Notes under the pieces: generated by a model
What the model was told of the DNA's origin: nothing
What the model saw: only the letters and a program-made list of their open reading frames with translations
The model's database searches: none
Position numbers and translations under genes: made by a program
Shown here: piece after piece, positions 51,884 through 60,010 of the stretch
How the letters are laid out: the number at the start of each line of letters is the position of its first letter
Position numbering within the stretch: position 1 is the stretch's first letter
NCBI GenBank assembly: GCA_015068055.1
Contig: SVLG01000003.1
Span: 1-64,000 of the forward strand
Source: Oscillospiraceae bacterium
GTDB lineage: Bacteria > Bacillota_A > Clostridia > Oscillospirales > Oscillospiraceae
DNA: 64,000 nucleotides
Direction of reading: 5' to 3'

Positions 51884-53656
51884 ATGACGATGTATGTTTT
51901 GAAAGTAATCGGGCTGCTGGGCGGGCTCTCCCTCTTCCTTTTTGGCATGGATATTATGGGCAAGTCCCTGGAGCATACGGCCGGCGGCAAGCTCCAGACC
52001 ATTCTGGCCCGCATGAGTTCCACGGTACCCCGGGGCTTTTTCCTTGGTATGGCCGTTACGGCTGTGATTCAGTCTTCTTCCGCTACCACCGTCATGGTGG
52101 TTGGCTTTGTTAACTCCGGCATCATGACGCTGCATCAGGCGGTGGGCGTTATCATGGGCTCCAACGTGGGTACCACCATCACCGCGTGGATTCTCTCCCT
52201 CTCCGGTCTGGAAGGCGACAGCTTCCTTGTGCAGTTTTTCAAGCCCGCTACCCTGGCTCCGTTGATGGGCAGCATCGGCATTGCTCTGCACCTTTTCACC
52301 AAGAACGATAAAAAGCGCAGCGTCGGCAGCATCCTGCTGGGTTTCATGGCTCTGATGACCGGCATGAGTCTGATGAGCGATTCCATGAGCTTCCTCCGGG
52401 AGGAGCAGTGGTTTGCCGATCTTATGGTGACCTTTTCTAACCCCTTTATCGGCATCCTGATGGGTGCGGCGCTCACCGCGGTAATCCAGTCCTCCTCCGC
52501 TTCCGTGGGTATTCTCCAGAGCCTTTGCTCCACCGGTGTCGTCACCTTCGGCAGTGCCATCCCCGTGATCCTCGGCCAGAACATCGGTACCTGCGTTACG
52601 GCCCTGATGGGTGCCATTGGTGCCAACAAGAACGCCCGCCGCACCTCCATGGTGCATCTCTACTTCAATATTGTCGGCTCCCTGCTCTTTGTGCTGCTCT
52701 TTTACGGCATCGGCCTTGTACATCCCTGGACCTTCCTCGGCAATACCGCCGGTGCTGCCGACATCGCCCTGATTCATACGAGCTTTAACATTGCGGCTAC
52801 CGCCGTGCTGATGCCCCTGAACCGCGTGCTGGTGAAGCTGGCGGAACTCTCTGTTCCCGACGATAAGCACACGGAGGAGACGGTGCTGCTGGACGATCGT
52901 CTGCTGGCTACCCCCGCCGTGGCCGTGCAGCGCAGCCGTGAAATCGCTTCTGCCATGGCCTATAACAGCGCCGAGGCCATGGGCCTTGCTCTGAGTATGG
53001 TTCATGCCTTTGATGAAAAGACCATGGAGCGGGTGGTGAAACTGGAGGACAGCACCGACCTCTATGAGGATGCTCTTGGCACCTATATGGTAAAGCTCTC
53101 GGCCTGCCGCCTCAATAAGCGGGACAACCAGACTCTCAATACCATCCTCTATGCCATCGCTGACGTGGAGCGTATTGCCGACTATGCCCTCTCTGTGGCC
53201 AAGGCGGCCAAGGAACTCCATGAGAAGAAGATCCGTTTTTCCGATGAGGCGCTGGAAGAACTGAAGGTTCTGGAACGGGCTGTGCTGGACGCTGTGGACA
53301 GCACCATCGCCGCCTATGTGTCCGATGACTTTGAGGAGGCTACCAAGGTGGAGCCTCTGCAGCAGGTGGTGGATACGCTGGTACGCGAGATTAAGTCCCG
53401 CCATGTGCGCCGTCTCCGGGACGGCCAGTGCCGCATCGAGTATGGCTTTGTTCTGGATGATCTGCTTACCGCCTGTGAGCGTGTGGCAGACCGCTGCTCC
53501 AACATCGCCGTGGAGATGCTGCAGGTGGCAGAAGGCAAGATGGAAGCCCATGGCTATCTGGGCGCCCTGAAGGCCGGCGAGCTGGACGAGAGCGACAAGT
53601 TCAACCGCCGCTATGAGAAGTATCTGGCTATGTATGCCTTCCCGGACGCAAAATAA
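51884..53656 (+). CDS. Na/Pi cotransporter family protein with PhoU-like domain
   Basis: 590 residues. Two inverted repeats carry the QSSSATTVM and QSSSASVGIL signatures of NaPi-II/YjbB proteins (about residues 55-75 and 205-225). After the last helix, residues 350-570 form a PhoU-like helical domain. Imports or exports phosphate with sodium. ATG at 51884 follows GAGGAG; a TATAAT at 51822-51827 may serve as -10 but its -35 box is poor. Confidence 0.93.
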   Translation: MTMYVLKVIGLLGGLSLFLFGMDIMGKSLEHTAGGKLQTILARMSSTVPRGFFLGMAVTAVIQSSSATTVMVVGFVNSGIMTLHQAVGVIMGSNVGTTITAWILSLSGLEGDSFLVQFFKPATLAPLMGSIGIALHLFTKNDKKRSVGSILLGFMALMTGMSLMSDSMSFLREEQWFADLMVTFSNPFIGILMGAALTAVIQSSSASVGILQSLCSTGVVTFGSAIPVILGQNIGTCVTALMGAIGANKNARRTSMVHLYFNIVGSLLFVLLFYGIGLVHPWTFLGNTAGAADIALIHTSFNIAATAVLMPLNRVLVKLAELSVPDDKHTEETVLLDDRLLATPAVAVQRSREIASAMAYNSAEAMGLALSMVHAFDEKTMERVVKLEDSTDLYEDALGTYMVKLSACRLNKRDNQTLNTILYAIADVERIADYALSVAKAAKELHEKKIRFSDEALEELKVLERAVLDAVDSTIAAYVSDDFEEATKVEPLQQVVDTLVREIKSRHVRRLRDGQCRIEYGFVLDDLLTACERVADRCSNIAVEMLQVAEGKMEAHGYLGALKAGELDESDKFNRRYEKYLAMYAFPDAK

Positions 53657-53667
53657 TTATGTAAACT

Positions 53668-53694
53668 AATAGCGGCGCCGACGGCGCCGCTATT
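53668..53694 (+). terminator. Terminator after Na/Pi gene
   Basis: AATAGCGGCGCC / GGCGCCGCTATT stem with 3-base loop; its T-run overlaps the -35 box of the next promoter. Confidence 0.85.
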
Positions 53695-53721
53695 GCTTTT
53701 TGGAAAGAAATGGGATATAAT
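53693..53721 (+). promoter_or_regulatory. Promoter of ferritin-VIT1 gene
   Basis: TTGCTT (53693-53698), 17 bases, TATAAT (53716-53721). Confidence 0.75.
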
Positions 53722-53756
53722 GCCGCCATTGGGAAATACAGGAGGATGAAAATATT

Positions 53757-54638
53757 ATGTCAACTAATCTTTCCGAAAAAGCCCTTGGTATCATTCGCAA
53801 AATGCAGCGTAATGAGATCACCGAGAGCCATATTTACAAGAAGATCGCCCGCTTTGCCAAGGGGGAGGAAAACAGGGAGACGCTGCTGCGCCTCTCCCGG
53901 GAGGAAGAAGCCCATTACCAGATCTGGACCAAGCTTACCGGTGAGGAGCAGAAGCCCCGTAAGTGGGATGTGTTCTGGTATCCGCTGATGGCCCGGGTCC
54001 TTGGTTTTACCTTTGCGGTGAAGCTCATGGAGCGGGGCGAGGAAGCGGCACAGGATGAATATGAGCTGCTGGCTCAGGAGGTCCCAGAGAGCATTCAGAT
54101 CCGGGCCCAGGAGGAGGAACATGAACACGCTCTTCTGGACATGCTGGACGAGGAGCGGCTGCAGTATGTGGGCAGCATGGTGCTGGGCCTTAACGACGCC
54201 CTGGTGGAACTCACCGGTTCCCTGGCCGGCTTTACCTTTGCCATGCAGAACACCCGGCTCATTGCCCTCTCCGGCCTCATCATCGGCATTTCCGCCACCT
54301 TCTCCATGGCCTCCAGCGAGTTTCTGGCCGCCCGCAGCGAGGGCCGTGACGATGCGCTGAAGTCCTGCAGCTACACGGGCATCGCCTATCTTCTCACCGT
54401 GGTGGCCCTGATCGCACCCTATATTCTGTTCCCCGTGGGTCAGTACCTTGCTGCGCTGGTCTGCATGCTGCTGATCGTGGTGCTGATCATTGCGGCCTTT
54501 ACCTACTATACCTCTGTGGCGCAGGATCAGCCCTTTGGCTCCCGCTTCAGCGAGATGGCCCTCATCAGCGTGGGTGTGGCCGTCATGAGCTTCTTCGTGG
54601 GCATTCTGGCCAAGCGTTTCCTCGGTGTGGATATTTAA
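53757..54638 (+). CDS. Ferritin-like/VIT1 fusion iron transporter (MbfA-like)
   Basis: 293 residues. Residues 1-130 are a ferritin-like four-helix domain with paired ExxH motifs (SREEEAHYQIWTK; AQEEEHEHALLDML) for a di-iron site. Residues 140-293 are a VIT1/CCC1 membrane domain with GLNDALVELTGSLAGFTFA and FSMASSEFLAARSE. Related MbfA proteins export iron or manganese and protect from oxidative stress. Start ATG follows AGGAGGATG. Confidence 0.92.
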   Translation: MSTNLSEKALGIIRKMQRNEITESHIYKKIARFAKGEENRETLLRLSREEEAHYQIWTKLTGEEQKPRKWDVFWYPLMARVLGFTFAVKLMERGEEAAQDEYELLAQEVPESIQIRAQEEEHEHALLDMLDEERLQYVGSMVLGLNDALVELTGSLAGFTFAMQNTRLIALSGLIIGISATFSMASSEFLAARSEGRDDALKSCSYTGIAYLLTVVALIAPYILFPVGQYLAALVCMLLIVVLIIAAFTYYTSVAQDQPFGSRFSEMALISVGVAVMSFFVGILAKRFLGVDI

Positions 54639-54648
54639 ATTATGTAAA

Positions 54649-54680
54649 CTAAAAGCCGACCCGAAAGGGTCGGCTTTTTC
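54649..54680. terminator. Bidirectional terminator
   Basis: AAAAGCCGACCC / GGGTCGGCTTTT stem with GAAA loop between convergent genes. Confidence 0.85.
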
Positions 54681-55115
54681 TCAGAGATAACCCCGCATAT
54701 CGTTGCAGAGCTGCTGTTCCAGATTGATGAGCCGTTTGGCGATATCCTTGGAGACTTCATCAGCGGCCTTGTACTGGTTGAGGTACTGGTTCAGACTCTT
54801 TACGCCCATGTTGCAGCCGTCGGTGAGGAGGTCGGCTGCAGTTTTGTCGGAAGGTTCCATGCCCATCATCACGTTGGTTTTGATCCAGCTCATGCCCGCG
54901 GCGATGGGGTTGGGGTCCTTGCCGTCGTCGTGGTATTGGCAGAGAAGGTTTTCCACCTCCATGCCCAGCTTCTGATGCTCCTGCTTGCAGGCGGAGAGGG
55001 TGTTGCGGAAGGCGCTGCTCTTCACGTCCCGCAGCACATCGTCGATGGAGTTGACTCCCATTTTGATGCCGGCGTCGCATTCCCGCAGCAGCCGGACAGT
55101 GTCTTTTTCGATCAT
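54681..55115 (-). CDS. Four-helix-bundle (DUF2383/PA2169-like) protein
   Basis: 144 residues, all helical, with four segments: RLLRECDAGIKMGVNSIDDV, FRNTLSACKQEHQKLGMEVE, AGMSWIKTNVMMGMEPSDKT and LLTDGCNMGVKSLNQYLNQY. The pattern suits a ferritin-like bundle but the full iron-ligand set is not evident. Cytoplasmic, function unknown. ATG follows AAAGGATGCG. Proximity to the ferritin-VIT1 gene hints at metal or stress physiology without proof. Confidence 0.65.
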   Translation of the reverse strand: MIEKDTVRLLRECDAGIKMGVNSIDDVLRDVKSSAFRNTLSACKQEHQKLGMEVENLLCQYHDDGKDPNPIAAGMSWIKTNVMMGMEPSDKTAADLLTDGCNMGVKSLNQYLNQYKAADEVSKDIAKRLINLEQQLCNDMRGYL

Positions 55116-55259
55116 AATTGCGCATCCTTTCGTTTGGTGTGGTCTTAGTATGCGCAGAAAAGGCGGAATGAAACCTGAGGTTGCGTATTTGCAAGAGCAG
55201 GTTGGTGGATGGAATGTGGTTTTTTCGCTATACTGCGCGGCAGAAAGGAGAATGAGTAC

Positions 55260-55835
55260 ATGAGTTTTTCTGAAAATCTGAAAGCAGCCCGGAAGGAAAA
55301 GGGCCTTTCTCAGGAAGATCTGGCGGAGACGCTGGACGTAAGCCGACAGGCAGTCAGCAAGTGGGAGCAGGGGGAGAGCTATCCCGAGGTGGAGAAGCTG
55401 CTGCAGCTCTGTGCGGCGCTGGATGTATCCATGGATGAACTCTTTGGCAGAGAGCCGGGCGAAAAGAGGCAGAAAGCGGAGGCCGCGCAGGGCATCACCA
55501 TCCGTGCGCCCATCAGCGGTGCCATTGTGTTCTGCCGCAAGATTTTAAGCAGCGGCGAGTATTACAGCCGCAAGGGGCCGAAGTTTGCTCTGATGGGCAG
55601 CGATGGAAGTGCATCCTTCTGGGGCGAGAATACAAGCTTCTTGGGCTGGTATGCGGACAGGGAGACGCTGCAGCGGGAAATGGACGCCATTGCGGCTGCC
55701 ATGGAGGCCCGAGAGCCAAGCTATACGCTCCAGTGGGCGGTCAGCGATGAGCAGCGAAATAAACGGACAAGGAAGATCCTTTTGGCAATCTGTCTTGCGG
55801 TCCTTGCTCTCTGTATCCTCAGCTGCAGCGCGTAA
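55260..55835 (+). CDS. XRE-family regulator with C-terminal membrane helix
   Basis: 191 residues. HTH_3 domain at 1-62 (LSQEDLAETLDVSRQAVSKWEQG). A middle segment (about 80-165) has strands resembling a small beta-domain. Residues 172-189 (LLAICLAVLALCILSCSA) form a membrane helix. The regulator should therefore be tethered to the membrane. ATG at 55260 follows AAAGGAG. Confidence 0.85.
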   Translation: MSFSENLKAARKEKGLSQEDLAETLDVSRQAVSKWEQGESYPEVEKLLQLCAALDVSMDELFGREPGEKRQKAEAAQGITIRAPISGAIVFCRKILSSGEYYSRKGPKFALMGSDGSASFWGENTSFLGWYADRETLQREMDAIAAAMEAREPSYTLQWAVSDEQRNKRTRKILLAICLAVLALCILSCSA

Positions 55836-55838
55836 TAC

Positions 55839-55867
55839 TTGCAGCAGCGATACACATGGTGTATAAT
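55839..55867 (+). promoter_or_regulatory. Promoter of small hypothetical gene
   Basis: TTGCAG (55839-55844), 17 bases, TATAAT (55862-55867). Confidence 0.75.
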
Positions 55868-55895
55868 GTGCCCATACGGAAAAGGGAGAAACGTT

Positions 55896-56216
55896 ATGGG
55901 ACTCTTTACAAAGAAGGAAATGGACAGAGCTGCGGCAGCGGGATTCTGGACGTGGTTTTCGGATCAGGAGGAGCGCATCATAGAGGCGCTGGGCCGCTAT
56001 GACATGGACATTGTCCGGGAGATCGACGCTTACCTTGCGCCGGTGTTTCCTTACTATAAAGAAGAACTGGAGTTTCAGCTGGGCTTCCATGAGGGAGCCG
56101 GTGAATTTATCTTCTTCCATTTGGGCGACAAGCATCTCAGCCGGGACAGCGAAGCCTTTGTGGCCGCGATGCCCCAACCCCTTCGGGAACGCTGGTTTTT
56201 CACTGTGGAGGAATAA
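55896..56216 (+). CDS. Small hypothetical protein
   Basis: 106 residues, not recognised: MGLFTKKEMDRAAAAGFWTW..., with alternating helix and strand (YKEELEFQLGFHEG, GEFIFFHLGDKHL) and a Trp/Phe-rich end. No signal or membrane helix. It has its own promoter and GGGAG ribosome site, so it is probably real. Confidence 0.7.
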   Translation: MGLFTKKEMDRAAAAGFWTWFSDQEERIIEALGRYDMDIVREIDAYLAPVFPYYKEELEFQLGFHEGAGEFIFFHLGDKHLSRDSEAFVAAMPQPLRERWFFTVEE

Positions 56217-56230
56217 AAAGATTGAAAACA

Positions 56231-56262
56231 TGCCCCCGTCTCCTTGAGACGGGGGCACGTTT
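56231..56262. terminator. Bidirectional terminator
   Basis: TGCCCCCGTCTC / GAGACGGGGGCA stem, then TTTT on the plus strand. Confidence 0.8.
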
Positions 56263-57476
56263 TAAACTTCGATCAGATGAGAATGGCTGATGCGCTCCTG
56301 CGAGTAGAGGATCACATGATCCCCCGCCATCAACCGCAAATCGCCTCTGGGCACCAGCATGGTGCCGCTGCGCTTGACCATGACGATGAAGGTCTGGCGG
56401 GATATGTCCAGCTCCCGGATGAGAGCGCCGTTCCAGGGGCTTTGTTCCAAAAGAACCAGTTCTTTCAAGTCGATGTGTTTATCGTCCTTCAGCGCCTCTG
56501 CTGCCAGAATGAGTATGTCATCAATCTGCAAAACCACGTCGCCTCGGGGAACAATGTTGTCCTTGCCCCGGCGGATCATGGCGATGATCATCCCCCGGGG
56601 AAGATGGAGCTCATGGATCTCCTTGCCAACCCAGATATCCCGTCCGTGGAGCTGGATTTTGATAAAATGCACATCCTCCTCGCTGGCATATTCGCTGACG
56701 CGCTTGATGCGTGAGTACTGGTCAACGAAGCCTGCGGAAATAATACCGGTGGGGATGGCGACCATGCCTACGCCGAGGAAAGAAATGAAGAGACCGAAAA
56801 CCTTACCCATGGTAGTCACCGGGTAAATGTCACCGTAGCCGATGGTCAGAACCGTGGAGGCGGCCCACCAGAGACCGGAGAAGGCGTTGGAGAAAACCTC
56901 GGGCTGGGCCTCGTGTTCCAGACTGTACATACAGAGGCTGGAACCCAGCATCAGCGTCAGGATGATGAACACAGAGGAGATAAGCTGCTGCTTTTTGCTT
57001 GCGATGACATCGGAGATAATGCGGAGAGAATCATAGTAGGCGTTGATCTGAAAGAGACGGAGGATGCGGATCACACGGAAAATCTTGAAAACCGTGGCAC
57101 CGGCCGGGAAAAAGAAGGGCAGGTAATAGGGGAGGAAGGACAAGAGGTCAATGATACCTGAAAAGGACAGTATATATTTCAGAATGGCCTGCGGCTCTGT
57201 GAGGCCGGGAAAGGTGAAGTAAGCGCACCAGACTCTCAGCCCATAATCCAGAGCGAAGAACGCCACGGTAAGCGCCTCGATGCTCAAAAGAAGCGTTCCG
57301 TAGCCTTCCTCCATGCGGTCAAAGGTAAAGAGCACCACCGATGCAATGTTGATTACCACAGCCAGCATGCTGACAATATCGTATGCCCGGCTGAAGTATT
57401 CACGCGTATCGCCGATCTTGACAAGATGTGCCACATAACGGCGCACCCGCGTCCAGTTGATCTGTTTCTTTTCCAT
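56262..57476 (-). CDS. Voltage-gated-type K+ channel with RCK_C domains
   Basis: 404 residues: six helices with an S4-like segment of spaced arginines (FKIFRVIRILRLFQI), pore with selectivity filter TVLTIGYGDIYP, then a C-terminal pair of TrkA_C-like domains (about 265-325, 335-404). Such channels are gated by voltage and by a cytoplasmic ligand. ATG at 57476 lies after a GGACAGC region, a weak ribosome site. Confidence 0.9.
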   Translation of the reverse strand: MEKKQINWTRVRRYVAHLVKIGDTREYFSRAYDIVSMLAVVINIASVVLFTFDRMEEGYGTLLLSIEALTVAFFALDYGLRVWCAYFTFPGLTEPQAILKYILSFSGIIDLLSFLPYYLPFFFPAGATVFKIFRVIRILRLFQINAYYDSLRIISDVIASKKQQLISSVFIILTLMLGSSLCMYSLEHEAQPEVFSNAFSGLWWAASTVLTIGYGDIYPVTTMGKVFGLFISFLGVGMVAIPTGIISAGFVDQYSRIKRVSEYASEEDVHFIKIQLHGRDIWVGKEIHELHLPRGMIIAMIRRGKDNIVPRGDVVLQIDDILILAAEALKDDKHIDLKELVLLEQSPWNGALIRELDISRQTFIVMVKRSGTMLVPRGDLRLMAGDHVILYSQERISHSHLIEV

Positions 57477-57711
57477 GCTGTCCTCACAAACAATTTATAC
57501 TTGAAAAAGATTATCAAACCTGCGGATAAAAGTAAAGAGGAAGTCCTCTGACCTCCTCACAAAACCGCCCAACAGATCCAATATAACATCATTATACACA
57601 AATATCCATACATATAATAACCAAAATTTGGATATAATTATTATGAAACATCCCATCTTGAAAAATGGACGGCTCCGCGGTAACATTAAAACAACAAAAG
57701 GAGTGAGTCCA

Positions 57712-57720
57712 ATGTACTAA
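57712..57720 (+). CDS. Two-codon ORF (Met-Tyr-stop)
   Basis: ATG TAC TAA, with AAAGGAG (57697-57703) eight bases upstream. Well-placed initiation signals on such a short ORF suggest ribosome stalling or recycling control rather than a product. Confidence 0.35.
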   Translation: MY

Positions 57721-57755
57721 GTAATCGGACAGTCCGAAGAAAGAGAGGTTAACCA

Positions 57756-57785
57756 ATGATAGAACCCACCTGCTGTGTGAAATGA
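57756..57785 (+). CDS. Nine-residue leader peptide MIEPTCCVK
   Basis: ATG with GAGAGG upstream encodes MIEPTCCVK. Its TGA stop lies in the left arm of the following terminator stem (57780-57798), so a ribosome at the end would cover that arm. This geometry is typical of translation-dependent attenuation. Confidence 0.45.
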   Translation: MIEPTCCVK

Positions 57786-57835
57786 CCCTTGGATCTTTGA
57801 GGTGATAGCCAAAAGATCCGGGGGTCATTTCTTTT
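57780..57835 (+). terminator. Long terminator/attenuator stem
   Basis: AAATGACCCTTGGATCTTT (57780-57798) pairs with 57812-57830 (two G-U pairs), 13-base loop, then CTTTTG. Confidence 0.8.
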
Positions 57836-57845
57836 GTATCTGTGT

Positions 57846-57870
57846 CCGTCCCGAAAGGGGCGGTTTTGCT
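57846..57870 (+). terminator. Second terminator-like hairpin
   Basis: CCGTCCC GAAA GGGGCGG followed by TTTTGCTTTT. Confidence 0.7.
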
Positions 57871-57922
57871 TTTCTGCACAAAAAAATCGAATTTATAACT
57901 TGTAAAATCACCGTTTCACAGC

Positions 57923-57950
57923 TTGCTTTTTTCTGCCGGAGGTCTATACT
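57923..57950 (+). promoter_or_regulatory. Promoter of CPA2 antiporter gene
   Basis: TTGCTT (57923-57928), 16 bases, TATACT (57945-57950), downstream of both hairpins, so the gene need not depend on the leader RNA. Confidence 0.6.
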
Positions 57951-57985
57951 GAGCGGCGCTGAAATTAAAGAAAGAAGATGCTGAT

Positions 57986-59302
57986 ATGTCTGTTTTGCTT
58001 TCTGTCTCCGTTGCTGTTCTGGCGGGTCTTATGATGACCCGTGTGGTGCATCCGCTGAAGCTGCCCGATGTTACCGCCTATCTGCTGGCAGGTGTTCTGA
58101 TCGGCCCTTATTGCCTGGGCGCGCTGGGCATTCATGGCCTTGGCTTTACCAGTGCGGAGGCGGTGGCTTCGCTGTCGCTGATGGCCGAGGTGGCGTTGGG
58201 TTTCATTGCCTTTGCCATTGGCAACGAGTTTCGTATTTCGGCCCTGAAGCATACGGGACGTCAGGCGGTGATCGTTGGCATCGTGCAGGCTCTGATGGCT
58301 ACTCTCTTTGTAGATGTGGCTCTGTTGGGGCTGTATTGGATCTTCCCCGGTGTGATCACTCCGGCTCAGGCCATTACTCTTGGTGCCATTGCTACCGCCA
58401 CGGCCCCGGCGGCCACGCTGATGGTTGTGCGCCAGTACAAGGCCCACGGCCCCCTGACCGACCTGCTGCTGCCGGTGGTGGCTCTGGACGACGCGGTGGG
58501 TCTTGTGGTCTTTGCCGTCTCCTTCGGCATTGCCCGCACCCTGAGTACGGGCGTGGTGGATCTCGTTTCCATTCTGCTGACGCCCATCGTGGAGATCTCG
58601 GCGTCACTCCTGCTGGGTGCCGCCCTTGGCTGGCTTCTGACCCAGCTGGAAAAGCTTTTCCATTCCAACACCAACCGTCTGAACCTGACCATTGCCTTTG
58701 TATTCCTGACGGTGTCCCTGTCCATGAGCAGCTTCGAAATCGGGGGCGTTCATGTGAGCTTTTCCTCACTGCTCGTCTGCATGATGCTGGGTACGGTGTT
58801 CTGCAACCTCTGCCCGCTGTCTCTGGATCTGATGGAAAAGGCAGATAAATGGACCTCGCCGCTGCTGGCCCTCTTTTTCGTTGTCAGCGGCGCGGAGCTG
58901 GAGCTGAGCGTGTTTGGAAGCGGAACCGTCATTGGCCTCGGCGTGGTCTATATTGTGTTCCGTTCTCTGGGCAAGTGCTTTGGCGCCTATGTCAGCACCC
59001 GGGCTACCCACTGCAGCAGCGCCGTCTGCAAGTATCTGGGGATCACGCTGCTGCCGCAGGCCGGCGTAGCGCTGGGTATGTGTCTCACGGCCCGCCAACT
59101 GGGCGAGGAAGGCGACCTTATCCGCAATATCATCCTTTTCTCCGTGCTGATTTATGAGTTGTTCGGCCCCATGTGTACCCGCTGGGCCCTTACTCAGGCC
59201 GGGGACATCAAACCCAAGTCCGAGGCCATCAAGAACCGCCGCGAGGAAAAAATCAAGCATTATGAGGAAAACCCCCATCCCCGTCAGCGTCATTACCACT
59301 GA
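57986..59302 (+). CDS. CPA2 family cation:proton antiporter
   Basis: 438 residues, about 12 helices, of the Kef/NapA-like group: LKLPDVTAYLLAGVLIGPYCLG near residues 24-45, TLGAIATATAPAATLMVVRQY (discontinuous helix) and PVVALDDAVGLVVFAVSF, where the two Asp of NapA-type antiporters are partly retained. No TrkA_N domain. ATG follows AAAGAAAGAAG, a weak site. Confidence 0.88.
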   Translation: MSVLLSVSVAVLAGLMMTRVVHPLKLPDVTAYLLAGVLIGPYCLGALGIHGLGFTSAEAVASLSLMAEVALGFIAFAIGNEFRISALKHTGRQAVIVGIVQALMATLFVDVALLGLYWIFPGVITPAQAITLGAIATATAPAATLMVVRQYKAHGPLTDLLLPVVALDDAVGLVVFAVSFGIARTLSTGVVDLVSILLTPIVEISASLLLGAALGWLLTQLEKLFHSNTNRLNLTIAFVFLTVSLSMSSFEIGGVHVSFSSLLVCMMLGTVFCNLCPLSLDLMEKADKWTSPLLALFFVVSGAELELSVFGSGTVIGLGVVYIVFRSLGKCFGAYVSTRATHCSSAVCKYLGITLLPQAGVALGMCLTARQLGEEGDLIRNIILFSVLIYELFGPMCTRWALTQAGDIKPKSEAIKNRREEKIKHYEENPHPRQRHYH

Positions 59303-59340
59303 GACTATGCAGACTTTTGCAAGCGGCCGGAAAAAGCTTC

Positions 59341-59369
59341 TTGCATTTTGAAAAAGATGGGTGTATGAT
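59341..59369 (+). promoter_or_regulatory. Promoter of the thiamine operon
   Basis: TTGCAT (59341-59346), 17 bases, TATGAT (59364-59369), just before the first riboswitch. Confidence 0.65.
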
Positions 59370-59383
59370 AATTAAAAAGTAAA

Positions 59384-59480
59384 TACAGGGGAGCTTGTGT
59401 CGGCAGGCTGAGAGGAAGTCATCCAACTTCGACCCTATAACCTGATGCGGATAATGCCGCCGTAGGAAGTCATACACAGG
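59384..59480 (+). promoter_or_regulatory. TPP riboswitch 1
   Basis: Conserved THI-box core CTGAGAGG ... GACCCTATAACCTGAT, GGATAATGCC and CGTAGGAAGT. Complete with both helper stems. Confidence 0.95.
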
Positions 59481-59488
59481 GATTTTTT

Positions 59489-59520
59489 ACAGGAGGCATT
59501 GTTATTGCCTCCTGTTTTTG
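59489..59520 (+). terminator. Terminator of TPP riboswitch 1
   Basis: ACAGGAGGCA / TGCCTCCTGT stem followed by TTTTTG: expression platform of switch 1. Confidence 0.9.
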
Positions 59521-59535
59521 CTTTTATAACCGAAA

Positions 59536-59622
59536 ATGCAGGGGAGCCTGTAGGAACAGGCTGAGAGGCAGCTAAAGCTGCGACCCTATAACCTGATCTG
59601 GATAATGCCAGCGTAGGGAGCG
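59536..59622 (+). promoter_or_regulatory. TPP riboswitch 2
   Basis: A second full THI-box: CTGAGAGGCAG, GACCCTATAACCTGATCT, GGATAATGCCAGCGTAGGGAG. About 152 bases after switch 1. Confidence 0.95.
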
Positions 59623-59654
59623 AAAAAACGCCGTAAAAACGCGTTCTTTGATGC

Positions 59655-59695
59655 ATCTTCGCCGGGATTGTCCGGCGGAGATATTTTTATTTTTG
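59655..59695 (+). terminator. Terminator of TPP riboswitch 2
   Basis: ATCTTCGCCGG / CCGGCGGAGAT stem (one G-U), then ATTTTTATTTTT, 13 bases before the ribosome site of the first gene. Confidence 0.9.
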
Positions 59696-59707
59696 GAGGT
59701 AAACACC

Positions 59708-60010
59708 ATGAAAGCAAGTATCGCGATCCAGGTCCTTCCCGTGGCTCCCAATCAGGATGAGCTTCTTCGCATCGTCGATGAAGTGATTGCCTTTATTAAG
59801 AGCAGCGGACTGCACTGTCATGTAGGGCCTTTTGAAACCACCATCGAGGGCGATGATTATGACCGGCTGATGGACATTGTCAAAGAGTGTCAGCATGTTG
59901 CCATCCGCGCCGGTGCGGAAAAGGTTTCCGCCTATGTCAAGCTGGTCTATCGTCCGGAGGGAGAGATTCTGACCATCGACCAGAAGATCACAAAACATGC
60001 TGAGACGTAA
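59708..60010 (+). CDS. Thiamine-binding protein of the MTH1187/YkoF type
   Basis: 100 residues (MKASIAIQVLPVAPNQDELL...) with the ferredoxin-like MTH1187/DUF77 fold; the related YkoF binds thiamine or HMP. Features: IDEVIAFIKSSG-like helix, HVGPFETTIEGDDYDRLMDIV. Cytoplasmic. ATG at 59708 follows TGGAGG. Controlled by the two upstream TPP riboswitches; overlaps the permease gene. Confidence 0.88.
   Translation: MKASIAIQVLPVAPNQDELLRIVDEVIAFIKSSGLHCHVGPFETTIEGDDYDRLMDIVKECQHVAIRAGAEKVSAYVKLVYRPEGEILTIDQKITKHAET

Larger units (their letters stand above)
57633..57835 (+). ncRNA. Candidate leader/attenuator RNA with two minimal ORFs
   Basis: In the 509-base gap before the antiporter gene, a TATAAT (57633-57638, poor -35) would start an RNA of about 190 nt. 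It contains AAAGGAG then ATG TAC TAA (57712-57720), a TCGGAC/GTCCGA hairpin, a second ORF and a 19-bp terminator stem ending near 57835. The first part of the gap (57477-57630) shows nothing clear. A second hairpin (57846-57863) with T-run follows. No known RNA class was recognised. Confidence 0.45.

Noticed and set aside
50705..53551. 948-codon reverse frame with many His/Gly residues
   Set aside because: Covers a clear dipeptidase gene and Na/Pi gene on the plus strand; composition is that of an antisense shadow.
53656..54655. ATTATGTAAACTAA shortly after two neighbouring stop codons (near 53656 and 54640)
   Set aside because: A 14-base repeat at two gene ends is curious but too short to establish an element or a duplication boundary.
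57477..57985. Na+ or Li+ riboswitch for the antiporter
   Set aside because: No match to those cores as I know them, and two terminators plus a separate promoter sit between the RNA and the gene.
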